Assembly (NCBI RefSeq): GCF_003255815.1
Contig: NC_037670.1
Span: forward strand, 27,244,672-27,308,671
DNA length: 64,000 nt
Origin: Theropithecus gelada
Lineage: Eukaryota > Chordata > Mammalia > Primates > Cercopithecidae
Reading direction: 5' to 3'
Below, in pieces: positions 34,134-43,431 of the stretch. The first letter of the stretch is position 1, and every line of letters begins with the position of its first letter. The notes under the pieces are model-generated. The model was not told the origin of the DNA. It searched no databases and saw nothing but the letters and a program-made list of their open reading frames with translations. A program made the translations under genes and the position numbers.

Positions 34134-34611
34134 TAATGAGTCACAGCTCAAAGCCTGGGAAACACTGTTATGGGAGACCACAGAGGGAAGAATGGCCCTG
34201 GCTTTTAGTGGTGTCAAGGATGGTATAGAACTTGATCCCAGACAGCAGGGTGAGTAAGATTAGGGGAAGTGGAAGGGCAAGGAAGGCCCTGATGAAGTCA
34301 AAGAACGTAATATGCAAAGCAGATGAGTTAGAAATGCAGATGGAATGTCCTGGGAGCAAATTATGGAATAGTTAATATCTCTTGAATGGAGTAGTTGATA
34401 TTGATATCTCATCAATAGTCAATTGACTAGCAATGTTCCCTGACCACACACTGGCTTCCCTACTCCAACTAGATTCAAAAGGCCCTGAATCTTCAAGGTG
34501 TCAGTAATTTGTTATGATTTATTCTCCCATTTATGACTTATTTTGTATTTTCTATTTTGTATTATTTTTCTTATATAGTTCCACAAATTGTGTAAGTTTC
34601 AGGCCCCACAA
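34134..34611. other. unique non-coding sequence
   Basis: The first ~55 bp share the words 'agctcaaa', 'gggaaacactgtt' and 'gggagacca' with 38340-38375 (reverse strand). The remainder has no recognised feature. Confidence 0.5.
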
Positions 34612-34815
34612 AACCTAGATTCACTCCATCCCTTCTCTACCTACCAGCTATGCAACCTTTGGCAAGTTACTAAGCTCTCTGGCCTAAGTTTCCTCACCTG
34701 TACAACAAAGCTAATAATGGTACTGCCTCCATGGGTGGTCCAGAGGGATAATTGAGTTAAGATGTGTAAAGCTCCTTACAATAGTGCCTGGTGCACAGTT
34801 ACACTGACTTAAGTG
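34612..34815 (+). mobile_element. MIR SINE, sense
   Basis: Core MIR landmarks appear in order: 'ccagctatgcaacctttggc', 'aagtttcctcacctgtacaa', 'taataatggtactgcctcc', 'gataattgagttaagatgtg' and 'atagtgcctggtgcac'. The copy is nearly full length and ancient. Confidence 0.9.
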
Positions 34816-34898
34816 TTTGTTAACTAAAGATAAACAAAAGGAAAAGGGGAATAGGCTTTGTGGTATGCTTTGATGAATGACAAATATTCTCTCCTTCT

Positions 34899-35190
34899 TT
34901 TTTTTTTTTTTTTTATTCTTGCTCTGTCACCCAGGCTAGAGTGCAGTGGTGTGACCTCGGCTCACTGCAACCTCTGCCCCCCAGGTTCAAGCGATTCTCC
35001 TGCCTCAGCCGCCCAAGAAACTGGGATTACAGGCTCCCGCCACTGTACCTGGATAATTTTTGTATTTTTGGTAGAAACAGGGCTTCACCATCTTGGCCAG
35101 GCTGGTCTCTAACTTCCGACCTCGTGATCTACCCGCCTTGGCCTCCCCAAGTGCTGGGATTACAGGTATGAACCACTGCACCCAGCCAAG
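34899..35190 (-). mobile_element. AluS, antisense
   Basis: A full-length antisense Alu has a 14-18 base T tail. Its perfect 13-bp target duplication is 'attctctccttct' at 34886-34898 and 35191-35203. It lacks the first ~15 bases after the tail ('gagacagagtctc' is missing) and begins 'attcttgctctgtcaccc'. Confidence 0.96.
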
Positions 35191-35227
35191 ATTCTCTCCT
35201 TCTAAAGTCTCTCCCCGACTAGGTCTT

Positions 35228-35745
35228 GATGTTTGAATTCTTATGCATGATCCAGTGTTGGCAAGAATCCTGCTAAGTCAGTTGACCCCAAACCCCTCCC
35301 CCTCAATATTCGATCACCGTCTATGTCTGATCAGATTCCTAATCCTTCACTATCCCCCATAATGGCTGATCACCCTGACCTGTCTTCAGCAAGAATCCCA
35401 CTAAGAATCTTTGTAAAGGGTCACTCACTTATTCTACACACATTGTGACTTCATTCACCTGAAGCAACAGGTGAAAAAGAATTAGTGAAATAATGTGTTT
35501 GATTTCCTGTCTTAAATAAGTATATTCCTCTTACCTCTGATGTTTCCTCTTAGTAATTTTCCATCCACTGGTTCCTACCCTGTTCCTTGGCTGTAAATTT
35601 CCACTTGGTCTTGCTGTATTTGGAATTAGTCCCAATCTTTCTCTCCCACTCAAAAATTATATTGCAGTGGCCCCTATCCCTATTACAATAGTCTCCCATT
35701 GAATAAAGTCTTCCTTCCTGTCTTTAGCACATGTCATGAACAATT
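35228..35745 (+). mobile_element. ERV1-type LTR with embedded foreign segment
   Basis: LTR-like sequence contains the words 'gtttcctcttagtaattttc', 'catccactggttcctaccct' and 'cccattgaataaagtcttcc' (polyadenylation signal 'aataaa' near 35702). It ends near 'ctttagcacatgtca'. I read it as a gammaretrovirus-type (ERV1) LTR but cannot name the family. At 35403-35510 it is interrupted by a 108-bp segment that also occurs at 39546-39653. Confidence 0.65.
35403..35510. repeat. 108-bp local duplicate (copy A)
   Basis: It matches 39546-39653 at 103 of 108 bases with no gaps, in direct orientation. Homology begins at 'aagaatctttgtaaagg' and stops at 'gttcctgt/gttgctgt'-type wording. This copy lies inside LTR-like sequence, whereas copy B lies in apparently unique sequence, so copy A is more likely the derived one. 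Confidence 0.93.
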
Positions 35746-36979
35746 TTTTCTTTATTACCACTGTGGTTTAAGACTCAGTTTTCTTACCTGGAAAATGGGA
35801 ATGTTGTGATTTCTAAGCTTTTAAAATTCCATGCACCTGGTATATTTTGTTGTTTGACTCACTCCCACACTACTTCTCATAGCTGTGGAGTTATCTATTC
35901 TCCACCTGTCCTGAGGGGAAATTTTTAATACGAATAAACATGCTGAAAATCATCACATTCTGCATTTCAAAGCAAAATCTGAATCTGTGCCTTAACCTTA
36001 CTGACACAAATAATGGAGAATTTGCTGTACTTTGTTCTTCCTTTCTTAATGAGTATGAACTTGATTTGGAGCACATTTTAAAAAATTTTGGCTTCATTGT
36101 AAATATTTATATATGCCTATAAGTGGGTATAAACCATGTACAAATACATGAAAAATCCACTTATAATTGGTAAGCCAAGTACAGGTACACATAATATTGA
36201 TCTTTCTCTGTGCATGCAAATGTGTATATTTTATGGAGTTTTGTCTAATCCAAACTCAAATGATCTCAAAGTGTTGAGAACTGGCTTGGGTGTCATATTT
36301 TATTATCCATGAGAATGGCATTCGGTTTTAAAGCAATTTACAAAGTTGAATGATAATTCTAGTTAATAAGGTCTTGTCTGCACGTTCCAGTGCCACCAAT
36401 ATCCCATTTTCTGAGAATATCCCCTGTGCCTAGGGTGCCTGAGGTACAGGAGTGAGATTTCAGTTGAAATAATGGACAGGTCATGGTGTGAAACCCTTGA
36501 ATTTCAGCTATGTCCCAGACATCATGCATAACACTACTCGGGCCTTTCAGCCCCTAAACTGCTAATGGTTTGTTAATATATCAGAGATAAAGATGTCAAT
36601 ACATAGAACTGAAAGTTTTTCAGATTTTATTTTAAAGGCAAAGAGCATTAAGGATTCGACAGCCAAGTTTTAAGTTTCGTTACTGATGACAAGTTTATTT
36701 TGTCACAAAGAAGGTGCAGAGCTCCAAGACTCTTAGTCTGTGAATCAGCACACATGAATTTGATGCATGTGGCATTTACATTGGCCTTGGTGCTCTCATC
36801 TGAAAAACCACCTCCTTAAACAGTGTCGTGATACCAGTGAGGAGTTTTACAGTTTACTCCAGCTGGAGGAAAGTTACTGGCAAAAGGTGAGAATAGTCAC
36901 AGCACTGAAGGTATAGACATTGATAATTCCTAGAAATGATTTAGAGTCTGCCTCTTACAAGGTAAGCAGAGATGATCCC
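35746..36979. other. unique AT-rich non-coding sequence
   Basis: No family or gene is recognised in about 1.2 kb. Confidence 0.5.
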
Positions 36980-37170
36980 AGTATCTCACATGTTTGCTTT
37001 ATCTGATTCTTGAACAATAACACTGGGAGGAAGTCTTTATTACCCCCATCTTACAGGTCTCGTATTTGAGGTTCGGAAACGCACCAGTATCTAAACTAAA
37101 ATTCAGGTCCACATCCAGGTCTTTAGACTCTAAATCGGGTGTTCTTGGCACTAAGCTGTCTGAAGTGTCA
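36980..37170 (-). mobile_element. MIR-like fragment, antisense
   Basis: 'tttattacccccatcttaca', 'gaggttcggaaacgc', 'caggtctttagactctaaat' and 'gttcttggcactaagct' follow the reverse MIR/MIRb order at low identity. The 5' and 3' ends are uncertain. Confidence 0.6.
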
Positions 37171-37847
37171 TGGAATGCCCAAGAAGAGATTTCGATCTCT
37201 GCCATTTAGTTTATATCTCTCATCATCTCGCGCTGGGGAATTGTCGATATTTGCTGTCTTTCAAGGCTTTGAGAACCTGAATGGCAAATGCAGTGCAATT
37301 GCCAAGTGATGTGTATCTTCCCTACCTACAACACAGTATGTTTTAATCTTGATGCAATGAATGCTCGTGGACTGTCTCCTATATGTGTAATAGAGAACAG
37401 ATAATGGTTCTAAACAGACATTTAAAATCCTGGACCTGTCCCAGGAGCACTGTAGGTGGTGTGCTTCTCCGGATGCTCTGATGGAAGGGAATTGTCTTGG
37501 CATCCCCTAGGACTTTGCCAGCCATGGCGCCAACCAGAGGGAGTCACAGAGAGAAGGATGCGGTGAGACCTCCAAATGGTGCCTGGAGGGCAAAGGAAAA
37601 TTGATGAACAGAATATTCAAAGCTACCGAGAAGGTCCCAAAACTTTTCAACAGCATTTAAAGCATTTGTGTGTGAGACACCTGAAAGTGTGTATAAGTCG
37701 TTTTTGTTTTATATTCATTTGTGTGTATTAATGTTAATTACTGAACATGAGTTAAGATCTATAAATATGGACTAGAAAATTCAGTCTTGTTTATGCATCT
37801 GCTCTCGACCTTGCTAGTAAATAAATGGAAATACAGGAGGGAAGCTA
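37171..37847. other. unique non-coding sequence
   Basis: Nothing is recognised. An 80-codon antisense frame (37261-37503) is without a domain. Confidence 0.5.
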
Positions 37848-38020
37848 GCATTTATTGAGCACCTACTATATGAACAGCACTTTATATACACTTTATCTCA
37901 TTAAATCCTCATGGCCTTCAACCTAATGATATGGTTATTTCATAGACATTTTACAGATGATGAAATTGAGTTCAGAGCAGTTAAGAGACATCCCAATGTC
38001 TACGCAGCTATTGCATGCTG
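37848..38020 (-). mobile_element. MIR SINE, antisense
   Basis: A clear reverse MIR: 'catttattgagcacctacta', 'ctttatctcattaaatcctc', 'cattttacagatgatgaaat' and 'gagcagttaagagacatccc'. Confidence 0.9.
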
Positions 38021-38334
38021 AAGAGATTACATGGCAATGCTGACTTAAAGGAAAGCCTGTGCATTATAGTGATTGCGTGTTATCTTCCCTACAGTGGATT
38101 TGCATGCTCCACGTTTTTCAGACGGGAGGTGGCATTTCTTAACAGATGTTCACCCTTAGTCAACAGTTTGAGAAAAATGACAACTCAGGAAAAGGTTAAT
38201 GACACTTCAGGGAAAGTTTTGCATATAGACCAAAACCCGATCGTATCTTAAAATAGAATTGCCAAACGTGTGGGGCAGTGGCTTCTGTAAACAGCAGTTC
38301 AAAGAGCTACATCATGGTTCATTAGGGTCAGTGG

Positions 38335-38525
38335 TCGTAGCTCCTCCCTGGTCTCCCGAAACAGTGTTTCCCACATTTGAGCAAAAGCTGACAAAATTAA
38401 AGGAAGAAATAGATAAATCCACAACCATAGGTGGAGATTTGGATATCCCTCTCTCAGTAACTGATAGAACAGCGAGACTTTGAAAAGATTGCCGTTGGGA
38501 AGTTTCAAATAACCTTGTCAAATCA
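38335..38525 (+). mobile_element. old L1 ORF2 endonuclease-region fragment, sense
   Basis: One frame through 'aggtggagatttggatatcc' recalls the L1 ORF2 endonuclease Gly-Asp-Phe-Asn-Thr-Pro block, here degenerated to Gly-Asp-Leu-Asp-Ile-Pro. It is a short isolated piece with no further ORF2. Its reverse complement is close to 34010-34190, so the two form an imperfect inverted pair 4.2 kb apart. Confidence 0.75.
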
Positions 38526-40112
38526 TTCTTTCTTCAGAGAGGGCTTCTGTACTTCTAAATGGTTCCACAGATGCCCCCAAACACAAAATAAGTAGTTTCG
38601 TTTACCTCAGAGTAAGTTCATTTTCACTCCTCCCTATTTTTTTAAAAATAATATTTTATGAGAAAGTTGTTTAGTATAAAATTCTCATTAATCAGTTCAT
38701 TTTACATTGGGTGACATTTTGGAATTTCCAGATAAAGAATCAATGATTTTTACGCTAGGATTCTCATTTTAAGCAGTCATCATCCATTTTTCTTACTTTA
38801 AAAGTTTGTTAATGGAAAGTGTTGATCAAATCGTTGAAAGGTTGATAAGATATAGAGAAAGAAGAGGGATTTGTAGGAAAATGGAGGATGTGTATTATTG
38901 GTGTTTTTCACTCTGAGAAAAGTTCTGACATAAAAAAAAAGCCTTGGTCGATAAGTGCATTTTTGTGGTATCATTTAAGGTTGGATGAAAAAGGAGGTTA
39001 GGATATAAGAACTTCAGAAGGGTGCATGCAGAGTAGATGTAGCCTGCACACTGTGGTCTGCACCCCTAATAGTCTTAAAAGTTTTCTTATACTTCTCTCC
39101 ACAATGATTAAAGTAAAAGAGTCTTTTCAACTTAAGATATTATAACTATAAAGTCAATAATTCATTTTATCTTTGCCTAATATTTAAATTAAAGCACTCT
39201 TTAAAAATTAGCAACCAGTGATTCTTCTGTCATAGTTTTATTCAAATGTATTTAAGAAATTAAGGTTTAAACAACAGCCAAACATATGGAACTTGCCTTT
39301 AAGCAATTTCTTAGTCTGTTTTAATGAAAAAACACACAAAAAATTTACTTTCTGTGAGTTCCTAGTGCCAAACAGCCACAGGACACTTCTGAGTGCTTGG
39401 CCCGTTCTGGAAATGGTGTGGATTGAGCAGCATAGACAGTCTCAAGCTTCCTGTTCTTACTTCATTTGGATTCACCTTTTATCAAACAATAAAATAATCT
39501 ACCCTAGAGCTATTTCCTTGCCACACTGAAATCTCTAGTGGGAACAAGAATCTTTGTAAAGGATCACTCACTTGTTCTATACACATTGTGACTTCATTCA
39601 CCTGAAGCAACAGGTAAAAAAGAATTAGTGAAATAATGTGTTTGATTTGCTGTAGTATATGGAGGGCTGCTGTATGAAAATAGACCATTTCTTCCTGGCT
39701 GTTATTGTGTTCAAAGTGTTTTTCAAAGATGTGGATTCTGTTTGGGTGTTCGAGGGCATTTACCATGCATGCTCAGGGGATCGTGCTCTCCATTTTCAAG
39801 AACATACACTTAATTTGTTGCAAGGAAACTGACATTTCTTTCAAAATATTTAAAATATAAATAATCATCAGGCACTGGGAAATTCATCGCCCTTGAACTA
39901 GGAAATTAGGACAGTGTGTTTAGTTTCAAGTTATTCACACAAAGCATGGAAAAGACAAGAGCGCACAGCACATCTTCTGGTGAACTTTTCTGTGTTCTCT
40001 GGAGGTAAGGAAACATCCTCCAGTAGTCTTTGCAGCAGGTGACACACATCCACTTATTCTTTCCACATACTATTATCATGTACCTATTATTCATCAGAGA
40101 CTCTTTTAGACT
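38526..40112. other. unique non-coding sequence
   Basis: No transposon is recognised. It contains copy B of the 108-bp local duplicate (39546-39653). Confidence 0.5.
39546..39653. repeat. 108-bp local duplicate (copy B)
   Basis: It matches 35403-35510 at 103 of 108 bases in direct orientation. The flanks are not LTR-like, so this is probably the source location. Confidence 0.93.
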
Positions 40113-40518
40113 TTTTTTTTCTTTTTAAATTATACTTTAAGTTCCGGGGTACATGTGCAGAACATGCAGGTTTGTTACATAGGTATACACATGCCATGGT
40201 GGTTTGCCCATCAACCCAGCAACCCGTCATCTACATTAGATATTTCTCCTAATGTTATCCCTCCCCTAACCCCCCACCCACTGACAGGCCCTGGGATGTG
40301 ATGCTCCCCTCCCTGTGTCCATTTGTTCTCATTGATCAACTCCCACTTATGAGTGAGAACATGCAGTGTTTGATTTTCTGTTTTTGTGTTCATTTGTTGA
40401 GAATGATGGTTTCCAGCTTCATCCATGTCCCTGCAGAGGACATGAACTCGTCCTTTTTTATGGCTGCATAGTATTCCGTGGTATATATGTGCCACATTAT
40501 CTTTATCCAGTCTATAGA
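40113..40518 (-). mobile_element. L1PA/L1PB 3' end, antisense, 5'-truncated
   Basis: The T-rich tail (40113-40125) is followed by 'actttaagttccggggta', 'acatgccatggtggtttgc', 'ctcccacttatgagtgagaa' and 'ggctgcatagtattccgtg'. About 390 bp of L1 3' UTR are present. It is similar in type and orientation to 2356-2710 but extends slightly further 5'. Confidence 0.93.
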
Positions 40519-40725
40519 GTGGTAGCCCAGATGGACAAGCATGTCTGTCTTCTGCCTCAGTGGTTGACATTCTTATAGCAGGAGTCAGATGTGCTCAAGT
40601 ACCATGCAGAGATTTACAGTGAGGGGACAATGGCAATGTGGGGAGGGTGTGTGCTCTTGAGTCTATGGAAAGGCCTCTGAGGAGATGATATTGAAGCTGA
40701 ACTCTAAGTAGGAATGTCAAATATA
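40519..40725. other. unique or very old repeat sequence
   Basis: 'ggcctctgaggagatgatat' and 'gaagctgaactctaagtagg' recall an old mammalian repeat with 'aggcctctctgaggaggtgac'. The match is too weak to assign. Confidence 0.4.
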
Positions 40726-40781
40726 TTAAGTTGGTGCAAAAATAATTGGCAAAAACTGCAATTACTTTTGCACCAACCTAA
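40726..40781. mobile_element. MADE1 (mariner-derived MITE), loop-deleted
   Basis: The ends 'ttaagttggtgcaaaa' and 'cttttgcaccaacctaa' are the MADE1 (Hsmar1-derived) inverted repeats, flanked by TA (40724-40725 and 40782-40783). The copy is 56 bp rather than about 80 bp because the central loop side is missing. The remaining stem is about 17 bp around a loop of roughly a dozen bases or more. MADE1 copies gave rise to the mir-548 family. Confidence 0.95.
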
Positions 40782-40789
40782 TAGCAAAT

Positions 40790-40871
40790 ACAAATGCAGG
40801 ACAACCAGTTAAATTTGAATTTCAGAGAAACAATAAATAGAATTTTAGTATAAGTATGTTTTATGCAATAT
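40790..40871. repeat. dispersed old repeat split by AluJ (left part)
   Basis: 'gttaaatttgaatttcag', 'gaaacaataaatag' and 'tttagtataagtatg' match 22660-22745. The sequence resumes after the Alu at 41226 with 'tatgcaatatttgatcctgc' and 'tatctggcaaccctaa' (to about 41270). The family is not named. Confidence 0.6.
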
Positions 40872-41225
40872 ATAATATGTGTGTGTGTTTATACGTGTGT
40901 GCACATGTATGTGTGTATAGTTTGTGTCTGCATGTAAATATATATTTAGAGATGGTCTCACTCTGCCACCCAGGCTGGAGTGCAATGGCATGATCATAGC
41001 TCACTGCAGCCTCAGCCTCCAGTGATCCTCTCATCTCAGCCTCCTGAGTAGTTGGGACTACAAGCATGTGCCACTATGCCCAGCTAATTTTGTTTTCAGA
41101 GATGGGGTCTCACTCTGTTGCCCTGGTCTTGGCCTGGTCTTGAAGTCCTGGCTTCAAGCAATCCTCCTGCCTCAGCCTCCTAAAGTGTTGGGATTACAAG
41201 TGTGAGCCACCGTGCCCAACCTGTT
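40872..41225 (-). mobile_element. AluJ, antisense, with TG/TA-rich tail
   Basis: An old antisense Alu covers 40945-41221 ('gatggtctcactctgccacc', 'gatcatagctcactgcagcc', 'gggattacaagtgtgagcca'). Where the T tail should be, 40872-40944 is a TG/TA-rich microsatellite. The target duplication 'tatgcaatat' (40862-40871 and 41226-41235) places the microsatellite inside the insertion. The right-arm region near 41120 contains a small 'cttggcctggt' duplication. Confidence 0.92.
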
Positions 41226-41404
41226 CTATGCAATATTTGATCCTGCATTTTATCTGGCAACCCTAACCCTGAGGGAGTCCAGAGGAGTCATTCCTTGAGG
41301 ATTAGGGGCAGGATTTTGACTGCAAGAAGAGGGGAGGAGCCTGTGCAGAGGTCCCTGGAGGCAAGATCAGGAGAGGAACTTTGATGGAGAGGCAGTTTCC
41401 TGGA

Positions 41405-41630
41405 GGGCAGGAGCAGTGGCACTGAGGACAGACTGCCCCAACTTAAATTCTATCCCCATGGCTTACTCCCCATCTGGCCCTTCAGTTGAGTCACAGAACT
41501 CTATAGAGTTTCTGCATTAGAAAAATAGGAATAATAATAGTACCTGTCTCATAGGATCAACTTGCTGATTAAAATAGTTAATACCTATAAACAGCATAAA
41601 CCATCTACGTGTTTGCTACTGTTATAATTT
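41405..41630 (+). mobile_element. MIR SINE, sense
   Basis: 'gcagtggcactgaggacaga', 'agtttctgcattagaaaaat', 'aataataatagtacctgtct' and 'ttaaaatagttaatacctat' follow the MIR sense order. Moderate divergence. Confidence 0.82.
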
Positions 41631-41720
41631 TTTTCAGTTACATGGGTGACTCACTATGAAATATTTCCGTCACACACCAGTTTAAATTGATTCACACACA
41701 GCAGATGTACTCTTTGCTTC

Positions 41721-41743
41721 CAGAGAGAGAGAGAGAGAGAGAA
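41721..41743. repeat. (GA)n microsatellite
   Basis: About ten GA units form a perfect dinucleotide run ('cagagagagagagagagaga'). Confidence 0.95.
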
Positions 41744-42017
41744 ATATCTGATGATGTTAAACTTATCTATTCCTTTCATAAAATAAAATGCGTACCTCCC
41801 AAACATCAATTACTACCTGAAGCCAGACCCAGAGTGCCACGCTTAGTGTCTATTTTAACAGGACTGTCTTTGAAGTCACTCTTAACTTACTGCTGGATCT
41901 CCTGGCATGTCTTAGGAGCTCCAGAACAGACTCCTTAACAAGGGAACCTGATAAAACATCTTTATCTACAATGGGTCCTAATATTTTTTAGCCATTTTCA
42001 ATGCAGTGGTTTCATAG

Positions 42018-42019
<2 letters not shown>

Positions 42020-42047
<28 letters not shown>
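42020..42047. repeat. orphan poly(T)28 tract
   Basis: Twenty-eight uninterrupted T's with no Alu or L1 body on either side. It is likely length-polymorphic. Confidence 0.95.
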
Positions 42048-42050
<3 letters not shown>

Positions 42051-42374
42051 ACTGTATGAAGCAATTCTTCCTTCAGGCACAAAATAAAAATGTTTCATGA
42101 TGTTGGTACTTATAACAAAGGTTTTTCAAATGATGACCCAAATGTCCTTGATTCTTACTTGTGAGCTTAACTCAGTGCTTCCTTCTGGACTTCAGCATGC
42201 CAAGGCCAGGCCTTACCTCCCTGCTGTGGCATGATCACCACGCACAGGCAGCTGCAAAGGTGGGAAATGTGTGTTGGGGAGTCCAAGCTCCACAGAAGTC
42301 ATAGTGGGTAGTGGCTTTCACTTATCTATCTGCATCAAGCAAACCAACTCCTGATGACAACAGCCACCAAGGTG
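42048..42374. other. unique non-coding sequence
   Basis: Nothing is recognised. Confidence 0.5.
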
Positions 42375-42600
42375 CAGGAGTGACAGAGCCCGGGCTCTTG
42401 ATTTTTCACCAACTTGGTAGAACCCCCCACCCTACTGTATCGCTCTGTGCCTCAGGTGTCTCAGCTTGCACATGGAGGTAAGAAGGGTAACTTACTTGTA
42501 GAGTTGCTGTGAGGCTCAGATGAGTGGATGCATGTAAAACAGCCCTGAGAAATGTGTCTGGCACATAGTAAATCTTATATAGCAAATACAAATGTAAATA
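42375..42600 (+). mobile_element. MIR SINE, sense
   Basis: 'cagagcccgggctcttgatt', 'tgtgcctcaggtgtctcagc', 'gagttgctgtgaggctcaga' and 'gtgtctggcacatagtaaat' are MIR landmarks in order. Confidence 0.88.
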
Positions 42601-42751
42601 ATATCACCATATGAAATATAAAGATTACTATTATTTCATTGATGTTGCATGGAGGTAGTCCCACAAAGTTCCCAGATGCTGCCCAGAGGTGATATGGCGG
42701 GGAGGGGGGAAGCTGTTATAGCATGCTTATAGCCAATGGCTAAATGCACCT

Positions 42752-42796
42752 TAACAGAGCGAGATCCTGTCTCAAAAACAAAACAAAACAAAACCA
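42752..42796 (+). mobile_element. 45-bp ultra-truncated Alu insertion
   Basis: Only the last ~24 bases of an Alu right arm ('cagagcgagatcctgtctc') plus an AAAAC-rich tail are present. Flanking copies of 'aaatgca[c/t]ct' at 42742-42751 and 42797-42806 form a target duplication with one mismatch. This supports a real, extremely 5'-truncated retrotransposition rather than a decayed Alu. Confidence 0.85.
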
Positions 42797-42806
42797 AAAT
42801 GCATCT

Positions 42807-43265
42807 AAGTACTAGTTATATTATTACTATTATTTTTTTTTTGATTATTTTTGCATGGAAGAGCTAATGATCAAGACTAGTATTTAACTGAGAATTTTGA
42901 CTTTAGTTTCCAAATGATTGCAGGTCCTTTTAGAACAGTTCCCATCACTCCGCACAACTTTGAAAAATGTTTACTTGCCCGTGGACGCAGGAGCCCATCT
43001 TTTGAATTCATGCCTTTTTTGGCACCAAGGCTAGCAGATGAGTTGAACAAGCCAGTGGGGCATTATTATCAGGAGCCAAAAGGAAGGAGTAATTAGAAAA
43101 TAACCTGAACTGATTTTAGAACACATTGCAAAATTGTATCTAAAAGAGAAATATTAAAGAACATTTTGATCAGTGGCTACAAATTTGGAATTTACATTCC
43201 TAGGATTGCCTTGAAGGGAGAAAAATTATGACAATGTTTGAATTCTACATTTGGTGTTTTTTACG
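42807..43265. other. unique non-coding sequence
   Basis: T-rich near 42833; otherwise nothing recognised. Confidence 0.5.
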
Positions 43266-43431
43266 GCTTTGCTACTCGAAGTAGGTGCCATGGACCAACT
43301 ACATCCCAATTACATGGGCATTCCCTGGAAGCTTCTTAGAAATCCAGAGTCTCAGACCTACTGCATCAGAGTTTGCAGTTTAGCAAGATCCCTGCGTGAT
43401 CTGCATGCACTTTAAGGTTTGAAGGGCACTG
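43266..43431 (+). mobile_element. MER5A (hAT-Charlie MITE)
   Basis: MER5A wording is present: 'gtgccatggaccaactacat', 'cttcttagaaatccagagtc', 'cagacctactgcatcagagt', 'ctgcatgcactttaagg' and an end resembling 'tttgaagggcactg'. It is non-autonomous, with no transposase. Confidence 0.88.

Noticed and set aside
40726..40781. mir-548 family microRNA gene
   Set aside because: MADE1 origin is clear, but the shortened stem and loop make a normal precursor unlikely. No RNA gene is called.
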